Below, piece by piece: positions 52,192 through 61,216 of a stretch of DNA of 64,000 nt. The first letter of the stretch is position 1, and every line of letters starts with the position of its first letter. The notes under the pieces are model-generated. The model was not told where the DNA came from, did no database searches, and saw only the letters and a program-made list of their open reading frames with translations. The position numbers and the translations under genes were made by a program. Origin of the DNA: Hellea sp039977295 (GTDB lineage Bacteria > Pseudomonadota > Alphaproteobacteria > Caulobacterales > Maricaulaceae); NCBI GenBank assembly GCA_039977295.1, contig JBDWDN010000009.1, positions 620,001 to 684,000 on the forward strand. Reading direction: 5' to 3'.

Positions 52192-52371
52192 CGCTTCATG
52201 CATTCGGTTTTGACATTTCATTTTATTTTCGCTCCATTACGAGCCACCTTAAAATGTAGGGGAGTCCTTGTTTATTCATATATTGCGGCTAGAAAACGAC
52301 AAGCTTAACTTCAATGAAATTGCGGGAACATTCATTTTGGTTTTCCAGTAAATTTAGGCTAAGGCCCCGCT

Positions 52372-52860
52372 ATGGACATATTAATACTCATAACCGGCGG
52401 CACTTTGGATAAGGTGCATGACACTATTACCGAAGGCCTCATCTTCGAAGACGATGGCGAAAGCCAAATTAGCGATGTTCTCCGCGTGGGGCGCTGCCAT
52501 CATCCCGCACAAAAAATAGTGATGCAAAAAGACAGTCTAGACATGACCGATGCAGATCGAGATGCTATTCTAACCGCCGTTTTGGGCGCAGAGCAAAACC
52601 GCATCGTCATCACCCACGGAACAGGCACGATGGAGCTTACGGCTAACTTCCTGGAAGGAAAAGTCGGGGAGCGAACCGTTATCCTAACAGGGGCTATGCG
52701 GCCACAATCACTTGGCAAATCAGATGCAGGATTTAATCTTGGCGGGGCCATCATTGCCGCGCAAACATTAAATTACGGCGTCTTTGCCGTGATGAACGGC
52801 CGCGTTTTCACAGCAGATCAAGTGCATAAAGATACCGCGCTTGGAAGGTTTGACGTCTAA
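52372..52860 (+). CDS. Asparaginase-like protein, N-terminal domain only
   Basis: A 162-aa protein that keeps only the first domain of the L-asparaginase I/II family. The two active-site segments are present: the TGGT motif (ILITGGTLDK) and HGTGTME (VITHGTGTMELTA) with VILTGAMRP. Full-length asparaginases are about 330 aa with a C-terminal domain that contributes to the tetramer and the active site. It is a recurrent short form rather than obvious decay: there is no frameshift scar after the stop and the next start overlaps it (TAATG). Asparaginase activity is doubtful; N-acyl or D-amino-acid amide hydrolysis is possible. Confidence 0.85.
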   Translation: MDILILITGGTLDKVHDTITEGLIFEDDGESQISDVLRVGRCHHPAQKIVMQKDSLDMTDADRDAILTAVLGAEQNRIVITHGTGTMELTANFLEGKVGERTVILTGAMRPQSLGKSDAGFNLGGAIIAAQTLNYGVFAVMNGRVFTADQVHKDTALGRFDV

Positions 52861-53201
52861 TGACACCTCTTTTACTTAAGGCCTTTGAAACTGAAATGAC
52901 GGCAATGAAGGCCGCCCATGACGCGCGTGATCTAGGCCTTGCCTTTCACCATTTAGAGAGAGCGCATATCTTAGGTCAGCGTTATTTTAAGCCGCACATC
53001 ATCACCCATTGGTGGATGCTAAAAATTGGGATTTCGCGGCGGGACATCAAAGAAATTTTTGGCCAAATATTACGGATTTTAGCTGTTATGCCCGCCAATT
53101 TTTTCGGGTGGATCCCTATTGGCAATAGCGGGGGCGCAAATGTTTCAGCCTTAAAACCAATGCCCATTCCGGATGACTTGGTACAGTATTTCGAGCGCTA
53201 A
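52860..53201 (+). CDS. DUF3703-family protein
   Basis: A 113-aa protein of the DUF3703 family: LAFHHLERAHILGQRYFKPHIITHWWMLKI is the conserved His-rich core (H-x3-ER-x-H-IL-GQ). The conserved His/Glu residues could bind a metal, but no function is known. It is translationally coupled to the short asparaginase-like gene by TAATG. It converges on the XRE regulator gene. Confidence 0.85.
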   Translation: MTPLLLKAFETEMTAMKAAHDARDLGLAFHHLERAHILGQRYFKPHIITHWWMLKIGISRRDIKEIFGQILRILAVMPANFFGWIPIGNSGGANVSALKPMPIPDDLVQYFER

Positions 53202-53214
53202 GATATCTTGAGGC

Positions 53215-53991
53215 TTAAGGTATCTGGAGATTATGAAAATAAGTCTTCGTCACCTCATCTGCGGCGAAGAACAATTCAACTTTGCGCTCACTTAGGGTTA
53301 AATCTTGGGCCGTGCTAAATTCGGCTAACATCGTGAAGAGCGTAAGGACATGTTCATCAGCCTTCACTTGCAATGTCAGAATTGGGCCGTAATCGGAGAA
53401 TGACTCCAAGTCACTTTCACTGACGCGCGGGTCAGTTGCTAGCCGGCGATGAAGGTCCGTGAGCGGGCTATCTGGCCCGTCCCGCGAAATTTCAGCTTGA
53501 AGACGTAAGAGAGACCAAGTGGCCATGACCGGCCAGTTAAGAAAACAAGGATCTCGTGGATCATCATTTAGCAAGGCCTCAACCACGCAAAGCGAGCCTT
53601 TAAAAGGCATAAACTGTATCATATGCTGCGCAGGACTATTTCCGCCAACAATATTCCACCCGCCATCTAGAATAATCGCTGGCATGGGCGCATGATTTTC
53701 TAGCATCGTCATCATAGCGCTCATGGCGGGCGCGAGATCAGCGGCATCCATCGCGAGGGCTTTATATTCGGGCGCGAATCCTGCGGCAAGCAAAGCTTCG
53801 TTCACAGCCGGTTTTGGCATCTCAAGCACGCGGGCCAAGGTCATGACGCTATTACGGCTGGGCCGCGACCGCCCTGTTTCTAGAAAGCTTATATGGCGGC
53901 TCGACATGCCAGATTCGACGCTTAGGGCTAATTGACTAAAACGGCGAATATCCCGCCAGTGTTTAATCACATGTCCAAATGCTACGCTCAT
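53215..53991 (-). CDS. XRE-family regulator with MmyB-like ligand-binding domain
   Basis: A 258-aa regulator. The ATG at 53991 is chosen because the HTH begins at once (FGHVIKHWRDIRRFSQLALS, then GMSSRHISFLETGRSRPSR, residues 5-55). The C-terminal domain (80-250) with PMPAIILDGGWNIVGGN and LSERKVELFFAADEVT is a MmyB-like effector-binding domain. The upstream extension to 54282 lies over the divergent gene and is not used. It is divergent from a membrane-protein gene, with a perfect TTACCT-GTG-AGGTAA palindrome between, the likely operator. Confidence 0.92.
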   Translation of the reverse strand: MSVAFGHVIKHWRDIRRFSQLALSVESGMSSRHISFLETGRSRPSRNSVMTLARVLEMPKPAVNEALLAAGFAPEYKALAMDAADLAPAMSAMMTMLENHAPMPAIILDGGWNIVGGNSPAQHMIQFMPFKGSLCVVEALLNDDPRDPCFLNWPVMATWSLLRLQAEISRDGPDSPLTDLHRRLATDPRVSESDLESFSDYGPILTLQVKADEHVLTLFTMLAEFSTAQDLTLSERKVELFFAADEVTKTYFHNLQIP

Positions 53992-54025
53992 AGCGCCATT
54001 ATAAATGAAACGCGCCGGAATGCAC

Positions 54026-54040
54026 TTACCTGTGAGGTAA
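54026..54040. promoter_or_regulatory. Palindromic operator between XRE gene and membrane-protein gene
   Basis: TTACCT-GTG-AGGTAA is a perfect 6-bp inverted repeat with 3-nt spacer. It ends immediately before a TTGTTT (54041-54046) -35-like box with TAGGAT (54064-54069) at 17 nt. The adjacent position suggests that the neighbouring XRE protein represses the membrane-protein gene here. Confidence 0.55.
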
Positions 54041-54069
54041 TTGTTTTGACTCTTTAGCATTTCTAGGAT
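54041..54069 (+). promoter_or_regulatory. Putative promoter of the 144-aa membrane-protein gene
   Basis: TTGTTT, 17-nt spacer, TAGGAT; the transcription start would fall near 54076, 16 bp before the ATG with its AAGGAGA ribosome site. The operator-like palindrome abuts the -35 box. Confidence 0.4.
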
Positions 54070-54091
54070 GGGCGCAAATAAGGAGACGATT

Positions 54092-54526
54092 ATGACACCT
54101 AAACTTGCTGCTAATATATTACGCCTCATGGGGTGGGGCTTCATTATATTTGGGGTTATCTTTGTAACGATAGCCTTTGCCGGGATTGATGGATTTGCCC
54201 GAAGCCTCGTGCCTATATTTGATTGGACGGGCGGTGTGCCTGATATTGGCCTGACACGCGAAGCCCGTTGGTTCGCAGCCATTATGTCTGGGCTTAGTGC
54301 CGGACTAGGCGCATTTTACGCCTTTCTTGTCGCCCCGTTACTTAACGTTAGTCATTCGCAAACGCGGCAGATTGCCAAACGTGGCGGTCTTATTGCCGCC
54401 GTCATCTGGTTCGTGGTTGATAGCACTGGCTCATTCGGGGCGGGCGTATCCTCTAACATCGTGATGAATTTTGTATTCCTCATTGGTCTTGCCGCGCCGC
54501 TTTTGATGGTTAAATTTCCTGAATAG
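54092..54526 (+). CDS. Four-helix membrane protein (144 aa), hypothetical
   Basis: A 144-aa integral membrane protein with about four helices (ILRLMGWGFIIFGVIFVTIAFA, ARWFAAIMSGLSAGLGAFYAFLV, GGLIAAVIWFVVDSTGSF, VMNFVFLIGLAAPLLMV). AAGGAGA ribosome site before the ATG at 54092. Short loops and no catalytic residues. It is divergent from and probably controlled by the XRE/MmyB-like gene. A ribosome-site hairpin follows, then the M16 peptidase gene. Confidence 0.75.
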   Translation: MTPKLAANILRLMGWGFIIFGVIFVTIAFAGIDGFARSLVPIFDWTGGVPDIGLTREARWFAAIMSGLSAGLGAFYAFLVAPLLNVSHSQTRQIAKRGGLIAAVIWFVVDSTGSFGAGVSSNIVMNFVFLIGLAAPLLMVKFPE

Positions 54527-54545
54527 AGTCCCATAGACAAACGGC

Positions 54546-54584
54546 CCTATCTGTTTCACATTGCACGCAATTAAAACAGATAGG
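54546..54584 (+). promoter_or_regulatory. Nested hairpin over the M16 peptidase ribosome site
   Basis: CCTATCTGTTT (54546-54556) and AAACAGATAGG (54574-54584) form a perfect 11-bp stem; a second hairpin TTGC-AC-GCAA (54561-54570) lies in its 17-nt loop. The right arm contains the only Shine-Dalgarno-like AGG before the ATG at 54592. The structure could terminate the upstream gene, block translation of the peptidase gene or be a protein-binding dyad. Confidence 0.6.
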
Positions 54585-54591
54585 TGCCACT

Positions 54592-57444
54592 ATGTCCCAA
54601 TTTATTCGTAATCTTTCCCTCACTGCTAGCGCATTCGCAATTGTCGCCTGTTCCGAAACAAGCATCGATACGCCCAAAACGCAAGACGCCCCCAAGGCCG
54701 AAGCCGCTCTTGAAATAAATTTTGAAAAATTCACGCTTGATAACGGGCTGGATGTTATCTTCCATATTGACCGTTCCGACCCGGTCGTTGCGATTGATCT
54801 AGCCGCCCATGTCGGGTCAGGCCGCGAGACAACAGGCCGAACGGGATTTGCGCATTTATTTGAGCATCTACTTTTCCTCGATTCAGAAAATCTTGGCTAT
54901 GGCGGGCTTGATGATATGAATACACGAATTGGCGGAGACGGCACGAATGGTTTCACGACCAATGATATGACGCAGTATTTCCAAGCTGTCCCGAAAGACG
55001 CCCTTGAAAAAATCATTTGGGCCGAAGCCGATAAACTTGGCTGGTTTATCAATACGGTGTCTCAAGACGTGGTTGATAATGAAAAGCAAGTGGTCAAGAA
55101 TGAGAAGCGCCAACGCGTTGATAATCAACCCTATGGTCACAATCTCTATATTGTCGCCAAAGCGCTTTATCCTGAAGGCCACCCTTATAATTGGCAGGTA
55201 ATTGGGTCCCTTGCTGATTTGGACGCTGCCACACTCCAAGACGTCAAAGACTTTTATAAAAAATGGTATGTCCCAAATAATGTGACAGTCACGATTTCAG
55301 GCGACTTTGATAAATCTGAAGCCAAGGCGATGGTTGAGAAATATTTTGGGGAAATCCCGCGCGGCGAAGACATTGCGCCTTATGAGGTACAGCCCGGGAC
55401 TTTAACGGAAAGCCTCAATTTTTATCACGAAGATAATTTCGCAACAGTGCCGCAATTATCTCTAACATGGCCCGCCGTTGAGCAATATCATCCTGATGCT
55501 TACGCGCTTGATATTCTGCTGAGTTATCTCACAGAGGGCAAACGCGCTCCGCTCAATGAAGTTATGGTGGATGAAGATAAAGTTACTTCTGATGTTTCTG
55601 GCTTTAACTACACCAAAGAGGTCGCCGGTGAGCTTTACCTCTTTGCGTCGCCCAATGAAGGCGAAGATATTGACGGACTTATGCCTTCGCTGAACAAAGG
55701 CTTTGCGCGCTTTGAAGAAAACGGTATTTCTCAAGAAGATCTCGACCGTATCAAAGCCGGTATCGAAGTTGATTTTTACGGCGAAGTCCAAAGCGCTTTA
55801 GGCAAAGCTATTCAGCTGGGTGAATATAACGTCTATACGGATGATCCTGGTTTTTACAAAAAAGACATCGCCAACATCCACGCGGTCAGCACAGATGATG
55901 TAATGCGGGTTTACAATAAATATATCAAAGACAAGCCGAGCATCGCCGTGAGCTTTACGCCAAAGGGTGAATTGGGCTTAGCCCTAGAAGGCGCGGTCAA
56001 AGCCAATGTCGTGGAAGAGAAAATTGTTGAAGGCGAAGGCGCCGCGCCGGACTTCGATCCCAAATCTCGCGTGCTGACCGAGACAACCCCGTCCTCATTT
56101 GACCGTACAGTAGAGCCTGCCTTTGGCGCAGGCTATGATTTACCAACCGCGGAGATTTGGCGCGAGACTTTCGGAAATGGTCTGCAGGTCTTTGGCATTC
56201 AATCCGACGAGACGCCGCTCATTAATTTCTCGCTTCGTTTGGATGCAGGCCGTCAATATGGCTCTGTCGATAAGCCGGCTATTCCTGCATTTACTGCAGA
56301 TATGATAGAAAAGGGCACGGTCAATAAAACGGCGGCGGAACTTGAAGACGCTATTGGATCTCTTGGGTCTTCTATTTCAGTCTCCAATGGCGATACAGGC
56401 TCATTTATCAGCGTCACGACACTAAGACGGAACTTTGACGCAACTGTCGCCCTTGTCATGGAAATGCTCACCGAGCCGCGCTGGGACGAAGAAGAGTTCG
56501 AGCTGTTAAAATATAAAACCTTACAAAATATCACCTATTCAGAAGGAGATCCGAATTCTATCGCCTCGCGTGAAAATATGAAGTTGAAACATCCAGATGA
56601 TAATATTTATCACTATACGGATTACGGCCCTAAGGAAAAGTTAGAGGCTGTTACCTTGCAGGACTTGAAAGATTTCCATCGCAATTTCTATGATTTATCG
56701 AGCGCCAAGCTACGCATTGTAGGCGATTATGCGCCAAATGATGTGAAAGCCAAGTTCGGGCAAGGCCAGCCTTCAAACACTGATAATGCTCGGCCAAGCT
56801 TGCCAGGTCAGCCTATGCCAATCACAGAATCCAAAGTCTATTTTTACGATGTTCCAGGCGCGAAACAATCCGTGCTTAGAATAGAGCGCCCTTCGCTCAC
56901 AGCGAAAGATCCTGATTACCGTTTAGCGGAAGCTATCAACTTTCCTCTGGGCGGTATCTATACGTCTAAACTGAACTCGACCTTACGTGTTGAGAAAGGT
57001 TATACTTACGGTATTCGGTCAGGCTTTACCGGACGTGAAGAGCGCGGCACATTCGGTATCCGCTCCAGCGTGCGGACAAATGTCACGAAAGAGTCGATTG
57101 AGCTTATTCGGGACATTGTCGGAAATTATGGGGAAACCTTTACCCAAGAAGAACTCGACATCATGAAAGGCGCGCTGCTTCGCGGACAGGCCCTCAAGAA
57201 CGAAACATTGCGGGATAAGCTCGGCATGCTCAATGAAATGAGCGGCTATGAATATGCAGATGATTTTCGCGCGCAAAATGCCAAAGCGGTAGAGGCTATG
57301 ACACTTGAAGAATTCAAGGCCTTCACAGCGAAATATATGCGGCCAGACGCGATGAATTATCTCGTCGTCGGAGATGCGGAAACGCAAGTAGAGGGCCTTA
57401 AGGAATTGGGCTTTGGAGATCCGATTATGCTGAATGAGGACTAG
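54592..57444 (+). CDS. M16-family zinc metallopeptidase lipoprotein
   Basis: A 950-aa two-lobe M16 peptidase. A lipobox (IVAC, Cys20) anchors it outside the cytoplasm. The inverted zinc motif is HLFEH (FAHLFEHLLF), and the distal ligand is the Glu in DNEKQVVKNEKRQRV. The second half (from about 510) repeats the fold without the zinc site, including RSGFTGREERGTFGIRSSV (R/Y binding block). Such pitrilysin-like enzymes degrade oligopeptides in a closed chamber. The DUF4349 gene follows with a 2-bp gap. An 11-bp hairpin covers the ribosome site. Confidence 0.95.
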   Translation: MSQFIRNLSLTASAFAIVACSETSIDTPKTQDAPKAEAALEINFEKFTLDNGLDVIFHIDRSDPVVAIDLAAHVGSGRETTGRTGFAHLFEHLLFLDSENLGYGGLDDMNTRIGGDGTNGFTTNDMTQYFQAVPKDALEKIIWAEADKLGWFINTVSQDVVDNEKQVVKNEKRQRVDNQPYGHNLYIVAKALYPEGHPYNWQVIGSLADLDAATLQDVKDFYKKWYVPNNVTVTISGDFDKSEAKAMVEKYFGEIPRGEDIAPYEVQPGTLTESLNFYHEDNFATVPQLSLTWPAVEQYHPDAYALDILLSYLTEGKRAPLNEVMVDEDKVTSDVSGFNYTKEVAGELYLFASPNEGEDIDGLMPSLNKGFARFEENGISQEDLDRIKAGIEVDFYGEVQSALGKAIQLGEYNVYTDDPGFYKKDIANIHAVSTDDVMRVYNKYIKDKPSIAVSFTPKGELGLALEGAVKANVVEEKIVEGEGAAPDFDPKSRVLTETTPSSFDRTVEPAFGAGYDLPTAEIWRETFGNGLQVFGIQSDETPLINFSLRLDAGRQYGSVDKPAIPAFTADMIEKGTVNKTAAELEDAIGSLGSSISVSNGDTGSFISVTTLRRNFDATVALVMEMLTEPRWDEEEFELLKYKTLQNITYSEGDPNSIASRENMKLKHPDDNIYHYTDYGPKEKLEAVTLQDLKDFHRNFYDLSSAKLRIVGDYAPNDVKAKFGQGQPSNTDNARPSLPGQPMPITESKVYFYDVPGAKQSVLRIERPSLTAKDPDYRLAEAINFPLGGIYTSKLNSTLRVEKGYTYGIRSGFTGREERGTFGIRSSVRTNVTKESIELIRDIVGNYGETFTQEELDIMKGALLRGQALKNETLRDKLGMLNEMSGYEYADDFRAQNAKAVEAMTLEEFKAFTAKYMRPDAMNYLVVGDAETQVEGLKELGFGDPIMLNED

Positions 57445-57446
57445 TC

Positions 57447-58355
57447 ATGCGCAAGGTTTTGTTGATATCGGTTCTTCTGCTCACGGCCTGCGAGAGCAAA
57501 ATGGTTTTGGACAACCCCTCATCTAGTGCCCCTATGCGCACTGAATCTATGGATATGGCTGAATCTAATATAAGGGTTCAGAAAACATCTGCCTCACCTA
57601 ACTCTCAAAACAATCAAAACCCCACCTCCCAAAGCTTCCTCGCCTACCGTTATAATTACGGCTTTCAGCTCCCCGCTAAATCCGTTGCCGCAACGTCAAA
57701 ATCTCACGCCGATATGTGTCTTGAGGCCGGCCCATCAAAATGTCAGGTTTTGAATTCTTCAACGTCATCGCATAATGAAACTAACGTCTCGGCCAATCTC
57801 AGCTTACGCGCAGAGCCCGAATGGCTAGAGAATTTCAAAGCAGATTTACAAAGCTCTGTCGAATCCGCCAAAGGCAAGATGACAAATTCATCTGTCTCTG
57901 CCGAAGATTTAACACGACAAATTTTGGACACAGACGCTCGGTTAAAGGCTCAGACAACATTACGTGACCGCCTGCAAAGCCTGCTCGCGACGCGCAATGC
58001 TGAACTCAAAGACTTGCTAGCCTTAGAGCGGGAGCTTGCCCGCGTTCAGGGGCAGATTGAGAGCGCAACGTCTACGCTGAATGTGCTGCGAAAACGTGTC
58101 TCGATGTCAGTTGTCGATATTAATTATCAAAGCCAATCTGTCGCGGTCAGTCAATCAGCCTTATCCCCCATCGGACGCGCGCTGAAAGGTTTTGTTGGTG
58201 AATTCTCTTATGGACTCTCTAACGTCATTGAGTTTTTTGCAGGTATCCTGCCATGGCTTATCTTCGTGATCATGCCCGGCCTCTGGATAATGCGGCGCTG
58301 GTGGCGCGGACGGAAAACCCCGCCCAAAGAGAAGACCGCAACGCCTAGTTCATAA
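57447..58355 (+). CDS. DUF4349-domain lipoprotein
   Basis: A 302-aa lipoprotein (LTAC, Cys15). A polar Asn/Ser linker is followed by the DUF4349 domain: ANLSLRAEPEWLENFKADLQ, a coiled coil (LTRQILDTDARLKAQ to RVQGQIESATSTLNVLRK) and the SMSVVDINYQS strand. One membrane segment (about 261-285) and a basic tail end the protein, so it has both a lipid anchor and a helix. DUF4349 proteins are of unknown function, thought to act at the envelope. The gene is 2 bp behind the M16 peptidase gene and is probably translated with it. Confidence 0.88.
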   Translation: MRKVLLISVLLLTACESKMVLDNPSSSAPMRTESMDMAESNIRVQKTSASPNSQNNQNPTSQSFLAYRYNYGFQLPAKSVAATSKSHADMCLEAGPSKCQVLNSSTSSHNETNVSANLSLRAEPEWLENFKADLQSSVESAKGKMTNSSVSAEDLTRQILDTDARLKAQTTLRDRLQSLLATRNAELKDLLALERELARVQGQIESATSTLNVLRKRVSMSVVDINYQSQSVAVSQSALSPIGRALKGFVGEFSYGLSNVIEFFAGILPWLIFVIMPGLWIMRRWWRGRKTPPKEKTATPSS

Positions 58356-58721
58356 GCTGAGTATACATGCCCCTAGATTGATTTTCTATTCGGCCCAACA
58401 TGGCGGAAATTCCCAGCACTTCAGGCGACGTTTTTGCTATTTAGGAAATGATCGGCATTCGAAGAACGCTCCCACCTTCTGACCGACTGTCATTATCGAA
58501 ATGATTTAGGCCCAACCCGCTTTTCGAGCATAAGTTAAAATTGCTTGTATTTTGCCCCGTTCCGTAATATGGAATTCTTGAAGGGGCGCCCTCTTTCATA
58601 AATTGTTAAATTAAAAAACATGCTCTTGAGTGTGCAATTATCCGTGGAAATTTGCGGTTAAGCACTCACTGTTTTGCAAGCTCGCACGCATGCGGGCGCG
58701 TGTTTAAATGTGGAGGAACAT
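58356..58721. other. Intergenic region before the MACPF module
   Basis: No gene is seen in this 366-bp AT-rich gap. It holds one possible promoter (58541-58570), a GGGCGCCC palindrome near 58585 and several short A/T tracts. The ribosome site GGAGG for the next gene lies at 58712-58716. Confidence 0.5.
58541..58570 (+). promoter_or_regulatory. Weak candidate promoter of the MACPF module
   Basis: TTGCTT (58541-58546), an 18-nt spacer and TAATAT (58565-58570). It lies about 150 bp before the first ATG of the module, so the leader would be long. This is the only sigma-70-like pair I see in the gap. Confidence 0.3.
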
Positions 58722-59816
58722 ATGACGGCTTATAATATTTTTGTCGGAGGCACGCCGCACTCCGTTACTATTAACCCAACGGCTACGCTTGCGGCTTTAC
58801 GCAGTAATTTGAGAAGCTCTATAGGTAGTAATATTGACAATTATGACTTTGTTTATTTCGCGCAATTCACCCAAAAGAAAACAATTTTATCTGACCGCAC
58901 AATTGAGAACTCCCAAACTGTAGCCTCCGTTGTCTTCCCGGATAGCGTAATTATTTTGACCCTAACGCAAGGGAATAAGACCGATTTGTTTGGGATGAAA
59001 ACTGATTGGTTATATGATCGCCACGCTGGCATAAGGATTGTTAAAAACAATTCAGACCCCGGCGCCATTGCCGCTAATAAAGGAAAGTTTGATCCTATCA
59101 TGCTGACGGATATCCAACCGTCAAACCCTAGCTCAAATGCCTTTTATCAACGCGCTGTGATATGTGAAAAAGGGACAGTTATTCAGTTCAACATTAGTTC
59201 TTGGGGCGCGGCAGGATACGGATTCAGTATCAAAAGTGATAAGGAAACGATTTGCGACGGGCTTTATGTTACTCTCGGAGACAACCCCAATCATCAAACC
59301 AATACGGGTTTGCGGCGCTATCAAAGCTCTAAAAATATGATACAGATTGAGAGTACCAAGACCCTAAATATACCAACGTCTGATGTTATTCATTATCAAA
59401 AGGTAACCCTAAAGACTTGGCGGGTGACGTCTTATAAAGCAGGCGGGAAAACTCATAGTAGCAATGCTCAGGCGCCCGTGATAACGGCCCCGCATATGGC
59501 TATGGCGACGCCTGGCTTTAGGGGTATGGGACTGATGAAGTCTATGGGGGCGATGGGGGCCGGCGGAGGATTTGACCCAGGACCAACGGGCGGAGACACC
59601 TATGTTCCTGGCAGTAGCGTGGAAACTGGCGCCCCTGGCCGAGGGCCAGCAGGCGGAGGTGATTTCGGCAGCGACATTAGTGACATCAAGCAAGATGACC
59701 GGAACACAACTGTTTTAGGGGCTGTCGTCTTTTATTTCTTTGTCTTCAAAGATCACGAGCAAGCCAATCGGGTGATTAACGTTCTCAATGCACCCAACCC
59801 AAATGCAATCGGTTAA
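58722..59816 (+). CDS. Ubiquitin-like-fold plus unknown domain protein, paralogue 1 of MACPF module
   Basis: A 364-aa protein from the ATG at 58722 (GGAGG site 5 nt upstream). No signal peptide. Residues 1-75 look like a beta-grasp (ubiquitin-like) domain: TAYNIFVGGTPHSVTINP, LAALRSNLRSS, YDFVYFAQFTQKKTILSDRT and SVIILTLTQ. The central region (95-240) with GKFDPIMLTDIQPSN and FNISSWGAAGYGFSIKSD is unrecognised. A Gly/Pro/Met-rich stretch (255-320) leads to a hydrophobic C-terminal TTVLGAVVFYFFVFKD. The paralogue at 61217-62356 shares all parts; the MACPF-like gene lies between. Function unknown. Confidence 0.85.
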   Translation: MTAYNIFVGGTPHSVTINPTATLAALRSNLRSSIGSNIDNYDFVYFAQFTQKKTILSDRTIENSQTVASVVFPDSVIILTLTQGNKTDLFGMKTDWLYDRHAGIRIVKNNSDPGAIAANKGKFDPIMLTDIQPSNPSSNAFYQRAVICEKGTVIQFNISSWGAAGYGFSIKSDKETICDGLYVTLGDNPNHQTNTGLRRYQSSKNMIQIESTKTLNIPTSDVIHYQKVTLKTWRVTSYKAGGKTHSSNAQAPVITAPHMAMATPGFRGMGLMKSMGAMGAGGGFDPGPTGGDTYVPGSSVETGAPGRGPAGGGDFGSDISDIKQDDRNTTVLGAVVFYFFVFKDHEQANRVINVLNAPNPNAIG

Positions 59817-59836
59817 GGTAAGATAGGAGAAAGATC

Positions 59837-61093
59837 ATGACTAAGGCACTCATTTTAGTACAAAAATCTAATGGCGACAAAAAAAACAAATCTTTGGAGT
59901 TAACGGCATCACTAGCAGATACTCGTACCATTCTTACAAAGAACGACTTCATGGCTGAGGGCGATGAATTTATCGTGCATAATGCGCCAGTCGATACAGA
60001 TGATGAAGACTCGATATTACTCAATCAAGTCGTCGGAGAAGACGGTAGCGGAACACTTCTGATAGGGGTGGTCGACTCAGGGCTTGAGGCCCCCGATAAA
60101 TCAGTAGCCCGCTATAAAAGATTGACTGATACTCAAAAGCTGGCGCTATTTGATAATGTTGAGATATATAAGGGGTTAACGGCATTACCGAATAAGGGTT
60201 TCACGCGAACCTTTAAACCCATTATCGCGCGCTGGCACGCTGGCGACTTACCGGACTCAGTTAAGCCCAGCTATGTCACTCATGTGACAACAAAATCAAG
60301 CTTTAGTGAAATCACACATAGCCTTGCGACATCTAGTGTTGATAAAGCCTCAGCCTCGCTGAACACGCCCTATGGGGGCGGCCAAAGTAGCTTCGAGCAT
60401 GAAAAGAAAAAATCTACAAAAACAAGTAAAGTGACTGAATATTTATCAGGACAGTTTCTCGTCAATAAAGTGGATTTGAAAGTTGATATTTCTAAAGTGC
60501 AAATTCAAGGTGACTTCGAAGCTCAAATATTAGCCGCCGTTAGCGGAGGGTCCGATATTGATCAGTATGATAAATTAATAACTGTTTTAAATGACAGGGG
60601 TTATTTTATCCCAATAGCCTTCACACTTGGAGGTGTCTTGATGAGTACGTCTTCAACGAAAATAGATAAATTTGAAGAATCAGAAAGCGAAAAAACAGAA
60701 TTTTCAGTTGGCTTCAAAGTGGCCATTGATGGGTTTGGCGGTGGAGGTGATTATTCCCATAGTGAAGGCCGAGAAACTACAGATTCAACAACCACAAAAT
60801 ATACAAATTTAAGCATCACAAAAAAGGGCGGGCGCGCAGACTCCAAGGATTATGAAACCTGGACGCAATCTCTCAACCCCGCCATTAATTGGGATATTAT
60901 CAATATAACGGAGCTGCACCCAACCCTAGCATTATTGACAAATAAAAGACTGCTTAGATATTGCCTACATTTGCTGGAAACGTATTACACCTATAATACT
61001 GTGAAAGATAAACAGGCTATAATTAATATTGGCAAATATGTAACCCAAACGGAATCTATCCTCATGTCTAGCGGCACGGGAATTGGCGGTTAA
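59837..61093 (+). CDS. Putative MACPF/perforin-like pore-forming protein
   Basis: A 418-aa soluble protein without signal peptide, 20 bp behind paralogue 1. Residues 1-80 again resemble a ubiquitin-like domain (KSLELTASLADTRTIL, FMAEGDEFIVHNAPVDTDDEDS). Residues about 150-385 look like a MACPF domain: the Y-G-T-H-Y-x6-L-G-G signature aligns with R254-G-Y-F-I to L264-G-G266 (DRGYFIPIAFTLGG), flanked by Ser/Thr/Lys-rich segments fit for membrane-inserting helices (EESESEKTEFSVGFKV, GGGGDYSHSEGRETTDSTTTKY). The end has TELHPTLALLTNKRLLRYC. The closest likeness is to fungal-type MACPF-like proteins with an N-terminal ubiquitin-like domain. Pore formation is inferred. Confidence 0.72.
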   Translation: MTKALILVQKSNGDKKNKSLELTASLADTRTILTKNDFMAEGDEFIVHNAPVDTDDEDSILLNQVVGEDGSGTLLIGVVDSGLEAPDKSVARYKRLTDTQKLALFDNVEIYKGLTALPNKGFTRTFKPIIARWHAGDLPDSVKPSYVTHVTTKSSFSEITHSLATSSVDKASASLNTPYGGGQSSFEHEKKKSTKTSKVTEYLSGQFLVNKVDLKVDISKVQIQGDFEAQILAAVSGGSDIDQYDKLITVLNDRGYFIPIAFTLGGVLMSTSSTKIDKFEESESEKTEFSVGFKVAIDGFGGGGDYSHSEGRETTDSTTTKYTNLSITKKGGRADSKDYETWTQSLNPAINWDIINITELHPTLALLTNKRLLRYCLHLLETYYTYNTVKDKQAIINIGKYVTQTESILMSSGTGIGG

Positions 61094-61216
61094 TTCACTC
61101 AGCTTAGATCTCTGACTTAAGCGTTCATTAAATAGAGCGCCTAAGACAGAGACCGCTGGAAAGATACCTTACGGAGTTGAGGTTCACGATCATGACATAT
61201 TTCAAGGACTATCATT

